NCBI RefSeq assembly: GCF_001039355.2
Contig: NW_019775400.1
Coordinates: 314,841-378,840 of the forward strand
From: Lingula anatina
Lineage: Eukaryota > Brachiopoda > Lingulata > Lingulida > Lingulidae
Direction of reading: 5' to 3'
Length of the DNA: 64,000 bases
This document shows positions 23,706 to 53,165 of this stretch, one piece after another. Positions within the stretch are counted from its first letter, which is position 1. The number at the start of each line of letters is the position of its first letter. Both the position numbers and the translations under genes were made by a program. The notes below the pieces were generated by a model. That model ran no database searches. It was not told where the DNA came from and saw only the letters and a program-made list of their open reading frames with translations.

Positions 23706-26700
23706 ATGTCATCCATCGAGTATGAAATGACCTATCTTAGGTCTCCATCACCGGTGAGAATTCCCCCGCAGAGGACTCTTTCTGTGAATGTGAGGCGTCT
23801 TCAAGAAGCCGTCAACACTCTCTTGGAAGAGGAGGACCGAAGTGATTTCATCGAAGCACTAAATGTATATCATTCTAAACGTAATGTGTATGACTTTGTG
23901 CAAGCGCTAAAGCTCATCTTTGACAACTCTGTAAAAAGACAAATTATACCTCTGTTACGGAAAGTTATGCCACATTCTGACCAAGATGCCTTTGACCAGT
24001 ATATGTACAATGATCCTATCACATCAATACCCTTAAACACACCCTACTTGAACCAACACGGCCTACGTAGAACTTCCAGCGTTCCATCACAGCAACCCTT
24101 CAGCTTGAGGCGGACAAAAAGTTCAGAGATTATCCGAAGGCCAAGTGAGCCACCGAAGAGCAAAATATACAGACAGGTCAACAATACCTTTGACGTGGAA
24201 AAAAGTGAGAACAATGTTGTTAATAATGTGACGTTGAAGAAAAATTCTAGTCATGAAGGCTGGGGGTTGAGTATTCGTGGTGGTGCTGAGCATGGGATTG
24301 GGATTTACGTCTCACAGGTAGAGCCAGGGTCATTGGCTGACAGACAAGGCTTGTGTACAGGTGATCAGATATTGTCAGCTAACCAAGTGAACTTTTCTGA
24401 CATAACGCACGAAGAGGCAGCCAAGGTGAGGAAGGTGTATGAGTAACAATTTTTCTTTCTTAAAAATATTTAGAACGAAATGTTTACTATATAATTTCAG
24501 TTTTATGCCATATGCTAACTTTTGTTTGATTTTGATGGTCCCAGTTTGTTTGCAGTTATGTCTTTTACCCAACTCAACCACTTTCATCACTTATTATTTT
24601 TTAATCTCATCTCACATGAGTCTAAGGAAAAAACTAAATTATATCTTGTCAAATTAAGATTGCTGCCTTTAAATGTTGAAAAATGTGTGACATTTTTTTA
24701 TTAAAAATGCAATACTAATTATCTGTAATCTATCACTATCTTTATTTGCTGCCTATGCATTTTTACCAGGGAGATCAATAAGAATAAAAAAAATTGCGCG
24801 TACATTGGGAAAAATGTTCTATTCTGAACTGAAGGTCCTACAGTGTAATAAATATCCTGAAAGTTGAAGTCAAGTGAAGTGCAGGTCTTTGGGTACATTA
24901 CCTTCTTTCCTGCATTGTATGAAATTAATGACATACATACAATAAGGTTCCACAGCAGTGTTCTGTTATTTGATATCCCCGGTAGAATAGGATTTCCATG
25001 CTCTTAAGCCACTGTATGTTGCTAGTGGATCTTGTAGTGCGCAATCACATTAATGTAGCCCATTAATCATGTGTACAGCTATATCACTCAGTCAGTTATG
25101 TTGGTTGTCAGGAAGTGATTCAGTTGCAAGTGGAGAGATGTTTTTTACGTCCTGTTGACAAGAGTGTGGATTACAAGTGTCCATTTCTTGATAAAGATCA
25201 ATTGATAAATTTTCTGCAGTCATGTAAATATTTAATTCTTGTTTCTGTTACACATTTTTTTATTTTCTTGTTTTATTCTCTTTTCATTCTGCCCTTCTGT
25301 TGCATGGAAGGGCATGTTTTTTATTGAGTAGTTCATAGTACATGTTCAAGAGTAAAGGTAGTCTGGAGTACATTAATTTTATTATTATTTTTCTTTCTTT
25401 TTTTTTTTTTTTGTTCTTCTTGCCACTTTCTAAATTTTTTTCAATATATGCTGTTGTACAGATTATTTTTTAGAACATGACACCGTACTATCCAAGGAAT
25501 CTTGTTAGCAAATGCTTTATTGCAAAATATGACACAAACCTTATGCTGAAAGTGATTCATAATATCTGATGTGCAATCACAGAGTGCAGCTGTCGAAGGA
25601 ATAATTACATGCAATCAGGTTATTTGTATACTGTACCAGTTGTGATACTTGTCTAGACACTGGCTGAATGAGACAATACTGCTGATGTAGTTTGAGAAAG
25701 GTAAAGATTGAAACCTTGCTATAAATATTCACCAAAAATTATTTTTCTAAATCTCCATCTTTGTGAGTTGGAGCCTAGATGCTTCTTTGATAAAGTTTTT
25801 TTCTTTATAAAAGTACATGAGGGGGTCCCCTCCATAGAGGTTCAGATGCACCCAAAAACTGAACTCTATCATACCTCCATCAGCCCTCCTCTTCCTGCAG
25901 CCTACAGCCCTAACAGTTTTGTGAAGAAAAAATAAATTTTGCTAAACCTAAAATTTGCTTACTCCCCCCCCCCCCACACACACACATACACACATCTACC
26001 ATAAAACTGCAATTTGTGTCACTTAATTAGTTCTAATTTAAACTAGATATTGCTTTATCAGAGAACATAACCTTATTTCCAATCTAAAACTGTACTGACA
26101 TGAAAGCAGATTGGGCGTGTCCCATCATCCATGACTCGTTTGTCATCATTAAGAGCATTTTCCTGTGTCTCCGGCCCCACCCCTGTATTTGTCATTGTTA
26201 ATTAAGCAGATGGTTAGGGATCAATCAGTTAATTTTACCTTGACATTTCCATTGATTGAATGACCCATAGAAGCAGTTCCATACTAGTACTAGCTAGTAT
26301 ATGCATATACAGTACTAGTATACCTGTGATATTTGTACTTATACATATGCATCATGAAAATGTTCATTCAGGATTCAGGACATCCTTCCTTATTTTAAGC
26401 TCTGAATCTGTATGTAAGCAGTATGTTTCTCCTACTGAAATTATTGTTCTTGAAATACATTTCCTCATATAATTGGGCCAACACTGATGAGATTGGTGTC
26501 ATCTCTAAATTATGGTGGTCATTTTGGAGGATCAAGTTGTAATAACCGGTCGGTGGTTATACACTTGTTCTTTGAGTTACTTTTTCACCAATAAGACAAC
26601 TGAGACAGGCAAGAATTGTTACATGGTTTATTCAAGTGCCTGAAGACTCAGGACTCTTCTACCGTATCTATAACTATCTCTCACTCTCTCAGTCTGTCAG

Positions 26701-29700
26701 TCCTCAGTGGCTAATTAAGTCACTGCCTTTATACTCTATCTTAATTTGCATTCCAAATTAGCTTTCGTAACTGTCATGAAACATGCCATGCCTATGTACA
26801 TTAACTTAATTGTAGATCACATTTAAATTAAATCTTGATTTGCATTTTAAATGAACTTCTCTTAAACTGCCATGCAACATGTCATGTCTATGTACATTTG
26901 AATAATTAAACGTACAAATATATACATATCTGATGTATGCAAATTTAGAAGACTATCAGTTCTAATTAACGGATCACTACACATATATCTCCCTTTTTTA
27001 CCGAAAAAAATTAAGGAACTTAATTTTTTTAAAACCTATTTCACCGACACCTATTTATACACTGTAATTGATAGAATGTTAAGCTATAATACAAAGTACA
27101 TGAACATCTTCTTATCAAATTTAACCAATATTTAACAGTTTCACCAATAATAAAACAATTATAGCTTCACATAAGCATTTAAGGACTTTTAAACATGCTT
27201 TAGCTTTGCGTAGAAATACAAAACCATTTAAATATAATTATAAGACTGCTTTACACATTTTACTCAAATCAAATCAAATCAAATCAATATTTAATACACA
27301 TTTAACAACGTTAGAAATTATCTTACACAAAGGGTATGCATTTAAGAAAATCAAATGCAAATAAAGGAAAATGTGACATACAATAATTAACAGAAAATTT
27401 TATGAAAAACAATCTTTGGACAATTTACTAACCTTATTGAAAAAAAATTCCAGTGAAGTGGATACCTCCATTTTTCTATACATTGATTAAAAGAAAAAAA
27501 TCATTAAAAATTACTCATGGACAACTTACTTCTTTAATTTAAAAAAATGCCTTAGTTTGCAATGAGGTGGGTACCTCCATTTCTCTGTACCTTTCAAGTT
27601 CAAGTTAAGTTTTTCAGTTCTTTCTAACGCATCAAGCAAGACATCTGTTTTCTTCCCTTGTTTTTCATTTCTGCCTTTATCATTGTAATAAGCAAGTATA
27701 TTCAAATTCACCATATCATTGTCCCTTTCCTCAGTACGCAGATCATTCTCTTCCTTCACTGGTTCGTCATTTTCTTCATTGTCCTCATGGTAACACACAT
27801 TTTCCATCAGTTTGGCCTTATCATTGTCCATTTCTCCAACATGCAGTTTTTCCTTTTCCATTACTTGTTCATCATTTCTGTCATTTCCGTCATTGGCCTC
27901 ATAGTATCTCTTTTGTTCAATCTTTTCTTTCACTTGTTCGTCATTTTCTTCGTTGTCCTCATGGTAACACACATTTTCAATCAGTTTGGTCTTATTGGTG
28001 GCCATTTTTTCATCAAGCAGCATTTCAACATCAGGGGTTTTCATCATCTTATCGAAGGGAAACTTCAACATCTCATCATCAGCGGGCGACGACCTCTCTT
28101 CATCAGGAAACTGCAACTTTTCTGTATTCGGGGACTTTAATACATCAGAATCACCACTGGTCATATGGGATTTCAAAATCTCATATTCGGGAGATTTTGC
28201 TTCGTCAGCAACGTCACTGACCACATTATTGTTGCCTCCATCGGGGAGCTGCAACATCTCGGCACCAGGGAATTCATCTTTTGGAGATTTGTTAGCAACA
28301 CCGCTGATCACAATCTCATTGCTCTGGATCCTCTCTCCAACTTCTTTACATGTTACGGTATCTTCACCACAGCTGTCATCATCCATTTTGCTTCTCTGCC
28401 CCGCTTCCATCTGAATGCTACGTATTATTGCTTCGAAAGATAGTTCGTTTCTGTTGTCATACTCTGTTGTTTCTTTTTTCATAACTTCCCACAGATTTGC
28501 AAGGGAATTTGACAATAAAAGTGCATCTTCTTTGCTAGTTTCCTGCGTCTTCAGCACACTACTGATTCCACCCAGACAATCTAACAGCCTGCTGTAGATG
28601 TCTGGGTCTTCATACTGGTCCTCGTCTTCATATAGCATCTTGACTAAAAAACTGCCTTTCTGTCTCAGCTGCTTAAGGTGAGTCCTGGCGAGCTCGCCAT
28701 TTGTAATAACCGGTCGGTGGTTATACACTTGTTCTTTGAGTTACTTTTTCACCAATAAGACAACTGAGACAGGCAAGAATTGTTACATGGTTTATTCAAG
28801 TGCCTGAAGACTCAGGACTCTTCTACCGTATCTATAACTATCTCTCACTCTCTCAGTCTGTCAGTCCTCAGTGGCTAATTAAGTCACTGCCTTTATACTC
28901 TATCTTAATTTGCATTCCAAATTAGCTTTCGTAACTGTCATGAAACATGCCATGCCTATGTACATTAACTTAATTGTAGATCACATTTAAATTAAATCTT
29001 GATTTGCATTTTAAATGAACTTCTCTTAAACTGCCATGCAACATGTCATGTCTATGTACATTTGAATAATTAAACGTACAAATATATACATATCTGATGT
29101 ATGCAAATTTAGAAGACTATCAGTTCTAATTAACGGATCACTACAAAGTGTTCCACTTCAGACCAGATAAAACTCTAAAAATCAGCCAGCCATTTGGACA
29201 GACAGTTACGAAAAATTTGTCAAACCGAAGGTCTTTTTACCAGACTGACTGCAAATTCAAAATGGTGTCTCTAAATATTGTCGCTGGTCCCTGATAATGG
29301 AATGACTAGACATAATTTTCTACTGGACCTAGATACTTGTATCGGTCAAGACTGGTAGGACCCAAAGATTCAACATGTCTTAGTGCTTCAAGGAACCTTT
29401 AGATTTAAACTAACACTGTATAACTAACCCAGATTGGTGGGAAACCTTCCCCTATGCTGGTCAGGGACTTTGAGGGAAACCTGCCATTAATATGAAATTG
29501 AGAATATACGTTCACAGACTCTGTCAACATTCCATAGTCTACTTTCCATTTGTTGGTTGTCACACAGGTTAAGCCTTTAACAATCTAATTAAAATGGATA
29601 ATCGGATGATTGTGTGTACATTGCACTTCAAAGTCCTGTATTACCTGTGATAATTATTGGTCTGTAATGACAGGCTTTTGAACTGAAATTTATTTTCTGT

Positions 29701-32700
29701 TATTATTTTGTATTTTGAACGCAAAGTAAATATCAGGTAGCATTTGTCATTTTCTTTTAAATTTATGGTCAAAATTATTGTTTGCCTGTCCTCAAGCAGC
29801 ATATTGTTTTTCTAAATTTACAGAATCGTTCACTTGGCCCTCGTCCTAAACACTATGGAAATTGTCCCATGTACTAAAGACAGCTAACATGATACTAGAT
29901 TCTAGAGTATGATGAATAATTTAGAATTTTTACTCTGATCAATTGCTGGGAAATGAGGCCGTATAATATAAAAGCTCCATTCAAACTTAGTCTATCTTTT
30001 TTTTTTTCAAGTTTGTAATCGATTTGTAATGCAAGAAATTGGGTTTATTTTGTGGCATGTTTATAATGTCAGGGAATTGGCATTGTCCCAGTTAGTATTT
30101 TGGAGTGATTTTACAGTAGTAGCAGTGTACATGGATTACTTGTGTTTTAAAGTTATTGATCAAGCTAATAATATGATTGTACATTTATGTCCATATCCTG
30201 TATTTTATGCTGCGGTTATCAGGTCAGCTAAATCTAGATCAAAAGGTGGTCCTAAATTTCATCAGTATTAAAAAAGAACATTCTGTATTTGTCAGGACAA
30301 ATACTAATATGTCACAGCCTTTTACCAGTTAATAAGAACTCTTTCCTAAACATTTTGTCAGTTCATATGGTCTGTACTAATAATTTCTATTCACCTTTTT
30401 GAAAGCTAAATATAAAAATGTTACCAAATATATATACACAGTCCTTTCTACGATTTGTATTAAATCTCTGCTTTGTTTTCACTGGTATTTGAAGGCTTGA
30501 CCTTGCATATTGTTCAGCTGGGAACCTGACACCAAATATTTCAAAAGTTGCATTAGCTTAAAATGTCCTTGTAAATAGAGCAACTTTTTGCTTCAGTGCA
30601 CTCATAGTGTAAATGTCAAGGTATGGGAATTTTAAGCTTACACATTTAGTATTTAGAGCATTTTTCTTTCCAGGCAAACTTTGAAACTGTGCTTTGAAAC
30701 AAATGGCAACAAGGTTCACTAAATACCATTTCCAAAAATCTTTTCTGCCTGCACTTTGGCATTTGTACACATACTGAAATTTAATTAAAAATTTTTCATA
30801 TTTTATTTTGATTGGTTTATATTTCATTAACCCTTTTGCATTCAAACCACAAATTTCAATCCCTGAAAGTATTTGGTTATTTTTCATCAAATCACCATAT
30901 ATATACCTATGAGTACTAGTAACTATAATCATGATAATCTTAATTGTTGCTAAACACTCCCTGTATGTGTTACTGATATACTAGTATGCAAAGAAGGTTT
31001 TCAGAAAAAAACAAACATTACTGGATTGCCAGGATTTTCAAAACCAACATGTCTGGATTATCTGATCAAGAGTAAACAGGACAAAAAAAAAAAAAAAAAA
31101 AAAACTCCTAAACGTACAGGGGGTATTTCCTTTTTAATTTCTGAACACAGTAATTAATTAATTAATTGATTCTAGTCATTAAAAATTATATCATTATGTT
31201 GGACCTGGGGTTCCTTTATATAAAGGAGACATTCAAACTCTATAGTTCTTTATATCTATATATTTTTGGCATATTATGTGGATAACTTCCCAATCAGTTG
31301 GTAATATTATGCATGTCACCCCGCTACCACTGCTCTTAGATTTCCTCAGTCTAAAACGAACATGACTGGATTGATTGACCTTCAGCTAATTAATTATTTA
31401 TCGACAAAAATCAATAGTTTGTTGCTGAATAATTGGGTTGGAATAATATGGTTATTGTCAGGGATTGTACACACATACAAAGCATTTGACCAATGATTCT
31501 TAATTAAAGTTGATATTACCTATAGAAACAGTATAGGGGAAGCAAATTAGTATGTTTATGTGTTACCCCTTGGCTGAATCATTAAGGCCTTAAATATATG
31601 TAAATGTTTATGCATATGTTGTGTTGCAAGGTACCTATATGCATATTTTTTTTCAGTGCTAAACCCAGAAGCATTAATATATATAAGCTACATATACACA
31701 AAATATTTGTCATTTACTTAAATTTGTTTATAGACACAAATGATGCATAGGCATTATTACATTGTGCATGATCAGGAGAAGCAAAGTATACATTTTTAAA
31801 ACTTACCTATACAATGATCACGTGTATATTTTCATTGCATATATTGTCCTTGTTGAATTTCCAGATTCTAATTAAAAATGCCTGCTCTTTTTTGAACAAA
31901 TATTTTTTTTTTAAAACTATATAATATATATATATAGGAAATCGTGCTGGAGTAGGAAATATTAACTGGAACTCTTGTTTTTATATATCCTCAGCAATGA
32001 GTCGCATTTTTCTGTTCAGTGCTAGCAAACCTCCAAAAGCTATTACAGTAAGCCTCAGTCTACATCAATTTTTTCTAATATGAAGATGAAACTTACAGAG
32101 AGTGAAATATTAATCAAGACATAAAAAATGCCCAAACTGATCAGACTGTTAGCTTTTATAAATCAATCTTTTTCTGTATAGTCTGAGGTCAAATCAATTG
32201 TCTTGCACTGGTGGCTTACTCTGTAGATATACTTTTAAATTCAGATAATGTGTATTGAGCATTACAGTCATTGTTTGTGATACAGTGGTTGTTTTCACTT
32301 CACGCAACAGTTTTCTGTATCACACCAGTGTGAAAAATTGACAACTTTGAGAGATTGCCTGGCTATCATATAAAAGAGCCACTTAAACAGAGCCACTTAA
32401 ACAGAGCTCCCACACATCACACAGCTTAATATCATTTATTTTGATTGGTACACTGACTGGGGCTGTGAAAAGGAATATGGTTTTGACCCGATCTTTTCAA
32501 TATATCCAAAATTATCAATCCTTCAGTTACATAATTATGGAATCATTAATTTAAAATTATATAACTTCTGTATAGCATATTTTGTAGAGCTTTTATTATA
32601 CAGAATAGAACTGAAGGGTAGACTGCTTTTCAATTTTGTTGCTGCCATTCAGTATGATTACGTTCAAATTTTAAAAATTTATGTTCGAAAAAAATACAGT

Positions 32701-33085
32701 ATCTATTTTAATAGATTTAAAAATTTACAATTTTCCCCATTGAAAAGATTAAGTCAGTACTGTAAGCTCCCTGTGACCAGTCAAACTGATGCAATGCAGA
32801 AACTGTTCCGATTATGTTTCAGTCCTAAAAGGGCCTATAACTTTAACACTCAAAGATGAAATTACTTTCTTTCAGATAATAAGATCAGCCAAAAAACTTG
32901 ATCTCCAGGTGCGGCCAGTGGGACGTGTCCCTGGCACCTATGTTGTCCACCAGACGTACACCTGGGTGGACCCCAGGGGGCGGCCTGTGTCCCCACCCCC
33001 AGAGGTGGAGAAGGCGGGGAGATACGAGGCCAAGGGGGAGAGGAAGAGTGGGCTTATGTTACTGAAGTGTGGAGATGAGAGAAAG
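23706..33085 (+). CDS. WHRN: Whirlin 5' exons, duplication copy 1 (HHD1-PDZ1 and linker)
   Basis: Exon 23706-24425 (240 codons; start ATG 65 bases after the acceptor at 23,640) encodes the first harmonin-homology domain (VRRLQEAVNTLLEEEDR and DFVQALKLIFDN) and PDZ1 with binding loop WGLSIRGG. Exon 32876-33085 (70 codons) encodes the conserved linker (SAKKLDLQVRPVGRVPG, TYTWVDPRGRP). Both are intact and in phase 0. The intron between them holds the LTR element. Past 33,364 this copy meets foreign sequence and an N, and the next coding exon downstream is the second HHD1-PDZ1 exon at 36,006. It is therefore either an extra 5' module or the other allele. Whirlin is a PDZ scaffold of stereocilia, photoreceptors and synapses. 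Confidence 0.88.
24426..26537 (+). other. WHRN intron 1, copy 1, left part
   Basis: Intron sequence shared with copy 2 (36,726-38,961) with small indels in T-runs and a C/CA run near 25,965-25,993. No coding exon recognised. Confidence 0.6.
26538..26981 (-). repeat. 3' LTR of the retroelement (minus orientation)
   Basis: No difference from the other LTR was seen on reading. TATAAA lies at 26,733-26,728 and AATAAA at 26,632-26,627. A partial direct duplication of about 94 bases within U3 (around 26,740-26,815 and 26,834-26,910) repeats the octamer and a CATGCCATG-TATGTACAT block. Confidence 0.85.
27526..28728 (-). CDS. 400-residue acidic ORF of the LTR element
   Basis: This is the only ORF of the element. 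Its ATG lies inside the 5' LTR and the first nine codons cross the LTR boundary in frame. Residues about 10-110 look helical (LARTHLKQLRQKGSFLVKML, LLDCLGGISSVL, SFEAIIRSIQMEAG). Residues about 150-250 carry degenerate repeats of a P-x-x-EML-x-x-PD type, and residues about 255-345 repeat an ENVCYHEDNEENDE unit separated by KEK-rich spacers. The C-terminus is basic (CKLRHFFKLKK). No zinc knuckle, protease, RT or integrase motif is visible. It occupies the gag position but I do not recognise it. The two plus-strand frames over it are shadows. Confidence 0.75.
   Translation of the reverse strand: MYNHRPVITNGELARTHLKQLRQKGSFLVKMLYEDEDQYEDPDIYSRLLDCLGGISSVLKTQETSKEDALLLSNSLANLWEVMKKETTEYDNRNELSFEAIIRSIQMEAGQRSKMDDDSCGEDTVTCKEVGERIQSNEIVISGVANKSPKDEFPGAEMLQLPDGGNNNVVSDVADEAKSPEYEILKSHMTSGDSDVLKSPNTEKLQFPDEERSSPADDEMLKFPFDKMMKTPDVEMLLDEKMATNKTKLIENVCYHEDNEENDEQVKEKIEQKRYYEANDGNDRNDEQVMEKEKLHVGEMDNDKAKLMENVCYHEDNEENDEPVKEENDLRTEERDNDMVNLNILAYYNDKGRNEKQGKKTDVLLDALERTEKLNLNLKGTEKWRYPPHCKLRHFFKLKK
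28702..29145 (-). repeat. 5' LTR of the retroelement (minus orientation)
   Basis: In element orientation the LTR shows U3 with two ATGCAAAT octamers and one inverse octamer, a TATAAA box (28,897-28,892), and an AATAAA signal (28,796-28,791) about 100 bases on. The U3-R-U5 order is therefore recognisable. The first nine codons of the element's ORF lie at the LTR's 3' end. Confidence 0.85.
29146..32875 (+). other. WHRN intron 1, copy 1, right part
   Basis: Unique-looking intron aligned with 38,962-42,632. Two islands (about 29,750-30,345 and 31,330-31,625) are almost identical between copies, while the surroundings differ by several percent. A family A repeat (29,195-29,385) and a family B repeat (32,346-32,455) are present. 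The 80-codon frame at 30,029-30,271 lies in the first island and is not otherwise supported. Confidence 0.6.
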
Positions 33086-33364
33086 GTAAGTGAATCTGAA
33101 AATATGGTAATTCCCTACCAGAGTAAGGCTTTATAAATGGATTAGGTGTTTACTAACACTACCCACAGATCTTTTAGCACTAATGCCCATATTAACCACA
33201 CAACTCACAAATTAACCAGCACTACCAGAGTGGATGATTGTTAGTGCTAGGTATCGAGCCATTTCGAATTTTACTAGAGATATGTAACATTGCATTTGTA
33301 GAAATATATATATTCTCTCAAGAATAAACATGCACATGTTTGTGCTACCTCACAGGTGCTATAT

Positions 33365-33643
33365 CAGGGGCGTAACCAGACCTTTAAAAATTGTACGCAC
33401 AGATTTTTAAAATACCCAGCATGTACAGCAAAATGTAGACTAACGCAACAGATGAAGGACAGCGTAATCACAGCATATGTACCACACATCGTAGCTTAAT
33501 TTCCATTAATAATAAAATAATCATTTAAGTCAAAAATATTCTCGCGATTTAATAAAGTTTCAATATTTTTATTTACCCAGAACGGTATATTCATTTAAAA
33601 GGAGACTAACTTCGCATCAGCAGACCCCCCTCCCCTCTTCGAN
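33365..33643. mobile_element. Transposon fragment at duplication junction
   Basis: Homology between the copies stops at GGTGCTATAT. It is replaced by CAGGGGCGTAACCAGACC, a terminus style common to non-autonomous DNA transposons, and ends in a C-run and a lone N at 33,643. A related end (CAGGGGCGGATCC) lies at about 51,081. Confidence 0.45.
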
Positions 33644-33724
33644 GTGTAGTTAGCTTTTACGTCTTATTTGATGCAAAATTGTCTTTGTATCATGACACTG
33701 TATCCAAATGATATTTAGGCTTAA

Positions 33725-35261
33725 CAGTGGTGGATTTAGAGGGGGTGTAAGGGGGGTCCTGACCCCCCCCCCCCCCCCCTTCGGTTTCTGAAAAAATAAC
33801 ACTGATATTCCCCACCTTGAAATTAGAGTTTTAACTAGCTGATTTATAGTTCTTAACCGTTCCAAATGGCACCGTTTGACCTTTAAAACACCAAAATATT
33901 TTGGGTCCTTTAGCGGGCCCCAAACCCCACCACGAGAGGGGCAATTTCTAACCCGATCAAAAATCACTGACACCCCCCCCCTTCAAATCCTGGATCTGCC
34001 CCTGTCTTACCACCTGTATATCGCGTTCAGCGGACAAAAAGGTGTCTTCTTTGCAGAATTATTTGTCAAATATGTTTTTCTCAAAATTCGCATCGTTGCA
34101 ATAGCTTTTACAAGTTTGAACGTTTTGAAATGATTCCCTCTTCTTACAGGGCTTGCTTAAACCAAAACCGTCCAGGTGTGGGCCGCCTTTGATCCAGTTG
34201 TGCTGTTTAACGTTATAGGTGAACCCAAACTAAATCTCAGCACAAAACTATGTCACAGAACGTTCCTTGTCGTCTTCTCAAACAAGGCCTCGTGTACATG
34301 GTTGAACTTCACCACAGAAGATAAGACTATGTTCAGGGACTGGCGTTGAGCGAGATGAAATATATATACTAGTATAGCCTACATCTGTACGGCAGCCGGG
34401 CTATCGATTGTAATTGCAGATGTAAACATGTACAACCAAACTGGCCCTCTGCTTGACAAGCTTAGGTTTAAAGTTTCCATTTGATCCAAGATCTACCAAA
34501 GAAGCTTCTGCATATGAAGTCATCTTACTAGGAACTTTCCGGGCAGACTTATCAATAAAAGCGACCAAACTTGAATTGATTCAGTAGCTTTCCCGCCATA
34601 GCACCACGTCATACAGTGGCGGATTTAGGCGGTTCTGAAGAAAAGATCACACATAATTTTCTTTCCTTGAAATTAAAATATTGATTAGCTGATTCATAGT
34701 TCTAACCCATACCAAGTCGAGGGTGGGCTTCTTATCCGAGGCTTGTCATTCCTAAAAAAATCGGACCCCCATTCAAATAATCCTGGATCCACCCCTGGTG
34801 TACGTGACTGTCAATTTAATGTTTGACTTTTACGTAAGATTGTCACTTATAAATGGCTGACTTTTAGTGCCTTGGAGCCAGTGAAAGGGAGTAGACCCCC
34901 CCTCGACGAATTACCTGTAAGAACCCGGTAACGTGGCACGGTAAACAGTGGGGGAGGTCAGGATCGAGGGTCTTGACCACACTTCGATTTCTGAAAAAAA
35001 AAAAAAAAAAAACACGCCAATGCATGGTCCCCAACTCAAATTAGAATTTTAACAAGCTGAACCATAGTTCTACACCATACCTATAGTGGCACCGTTCGCA
35101 CTCTAAAATATCAGTTTTTCCGGTTCCTTCATCGGGCACTGGACTTCACACCAAGGGAGGGGTCGGGTGGGGAGGGGGGGGGGGAGAGAGAGAGCGTCGA
35201 CTTCGAGGGGACCAGAAGGGGGGGACCCCCCCCCCTGACCCTCCCTCTAAATCCGCCACTG
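33725..35261. mobile_element. Same transposon cluster in duplication copy 2
   Basis: Counterpart of 21,474-22,991. The outer left end has one change (CAGTGGTGG) and the right end CTAAATCCGCCACTG is kept. The G/C runs and the CA repeat differ in length from copy 1, and the middle (34,740-35,200) differs substantially, which suggests separate rearrangement of G-rich tracts. Confidence 0.5.
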
Positions 35262-36005
35262 CTCCTGTGTAAAATCAAATGGAAATGTCTATTTTTAAGT
35301 AAAAAAAAAAAAAAAACAATCAAATATTTTTAAATTTAGCCTATATCTTTATTTATTGAAGAATAATAATAATGTTTAATATTTTTTACATAAGGTGTCA
35401 ATTCTTAGGCTGACATAGACTAGATGTTGCTGTGTCGACCAGATTGTCGTCATTTTTCGGCCGAATCGAATTTTACTGGAAAGTGGGAAACAAGTTTTAG
35501 CAATTTCAGCAATCAATGAAGACGAGGTCACAGTTTGGAGAATGATACAGGAACAGGAAATGAAACAATGTTTGATCACGTGACTGCGCAACCTGAAGCG
35601 CAAGTGCCCCAATGATGTGAAAAGAAATATTGATTTGAAAGCTGGCTGGGCGGCTGGGAAGTTTGGAGAGGTTTGACACAGGTACGTGTGTAAACATTGC
35701 AAGTTTTTTTTAATGAATTAAAGGTTAATTGTGAGGCTCTCGATGCTAACGCTAACATAATTTATGTAAAAACTCGACGACTTACTTGAGCTAAGATGAA
35801 AGACAGCTTTTCAAGTTCTCGTCGACGACCCATATGTAGTTAAACTTTTTAGCTTTATATACGAATTGAAAACACATAATTGTGTTGTTTTGATTTCTTT
35901 TTAACCTGTATCTGAAACAACTTTTTTTTTTAATTTTCAGGTGTGAAATATGTAGAGTGTGAAAGGTAGCCAGGTTGCTTCTTCTGGGGATATATTGCAA
36001 TAATC

Positions 36006-52904
<16,899 letters not shown>

Positions 52905-53019
52905 TTGAAAATGTCTTAAGGTACCTTGAAAAATCTAAGGATGTATTCAGACCAGGACCATTTTAAACCGGCATTCTGTAATCAGATGACACAAGTTGGT
53001 CCAATTTAACAGTCTAATA

Positions 53020-53050
53020 NNNNNNNNNNNNNNNNNNNNNNNNNNNNNNN
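53020..53050. other. Assembly gap (31 N)
   Basis: A run of N between the last WHRN exon and the candidate terminal exon, followed by an A-run. Missing coding sequence here cannot be excluded. Confidence 0.98.
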
Positions 53051-53165
53051 AAAAAAAAAGACGTTATTGACCAATGTTGTGAAAACGTGCTGGAAGTTTA
53101 TTGTCCTAGTAAACAGTTAAGACATGAGCTTTTATTGTTTTGTTTGTTGTTGGTGTTGTTTTCAG

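Larger units (their letters stand above)
26538..29145 (-). mobile_element. Non-autonomous LTR retrotransposon inserted in WHRN intron
   Basis: Two 444-base LTRs (26,538-26,981 and 28,702-29,145) look identical by eye and carry TGT...ACA ends, flanked by AAGT on both sides. The empty site is preserved in copy 2 at 38,962-38,965. Orientation is minus: a purine tract (AAAAAAGGGAGA) abuts the left LTR, and TGGCGAGCTCGCC lies two bases after the right LTR as a possible primer-binding site. The 1.72-kb interior holds one ORF and no reverse transcriptase, protease or integrase. A four-base duplication fits Gypsy or BEL elements, but the class is unassigned. Confidence 0.88.

Noticed and set aside
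27658-28597. Plus-strand frames of 60-160 codons opposite the LTR element ORF
   Set aside because: They are shadows of the 400-codon minus-strand ORF, whose orientation is fixed by TATA, AATAAA, purine tract and LTR order.
30029-30271. 80-codon frame conserved in both duplication copies (39,752-40,012)
   Set aside because: The conservation extends well beyond the frame into non-coding sequence, so it is better explained as a conserved intron island than as a gene.
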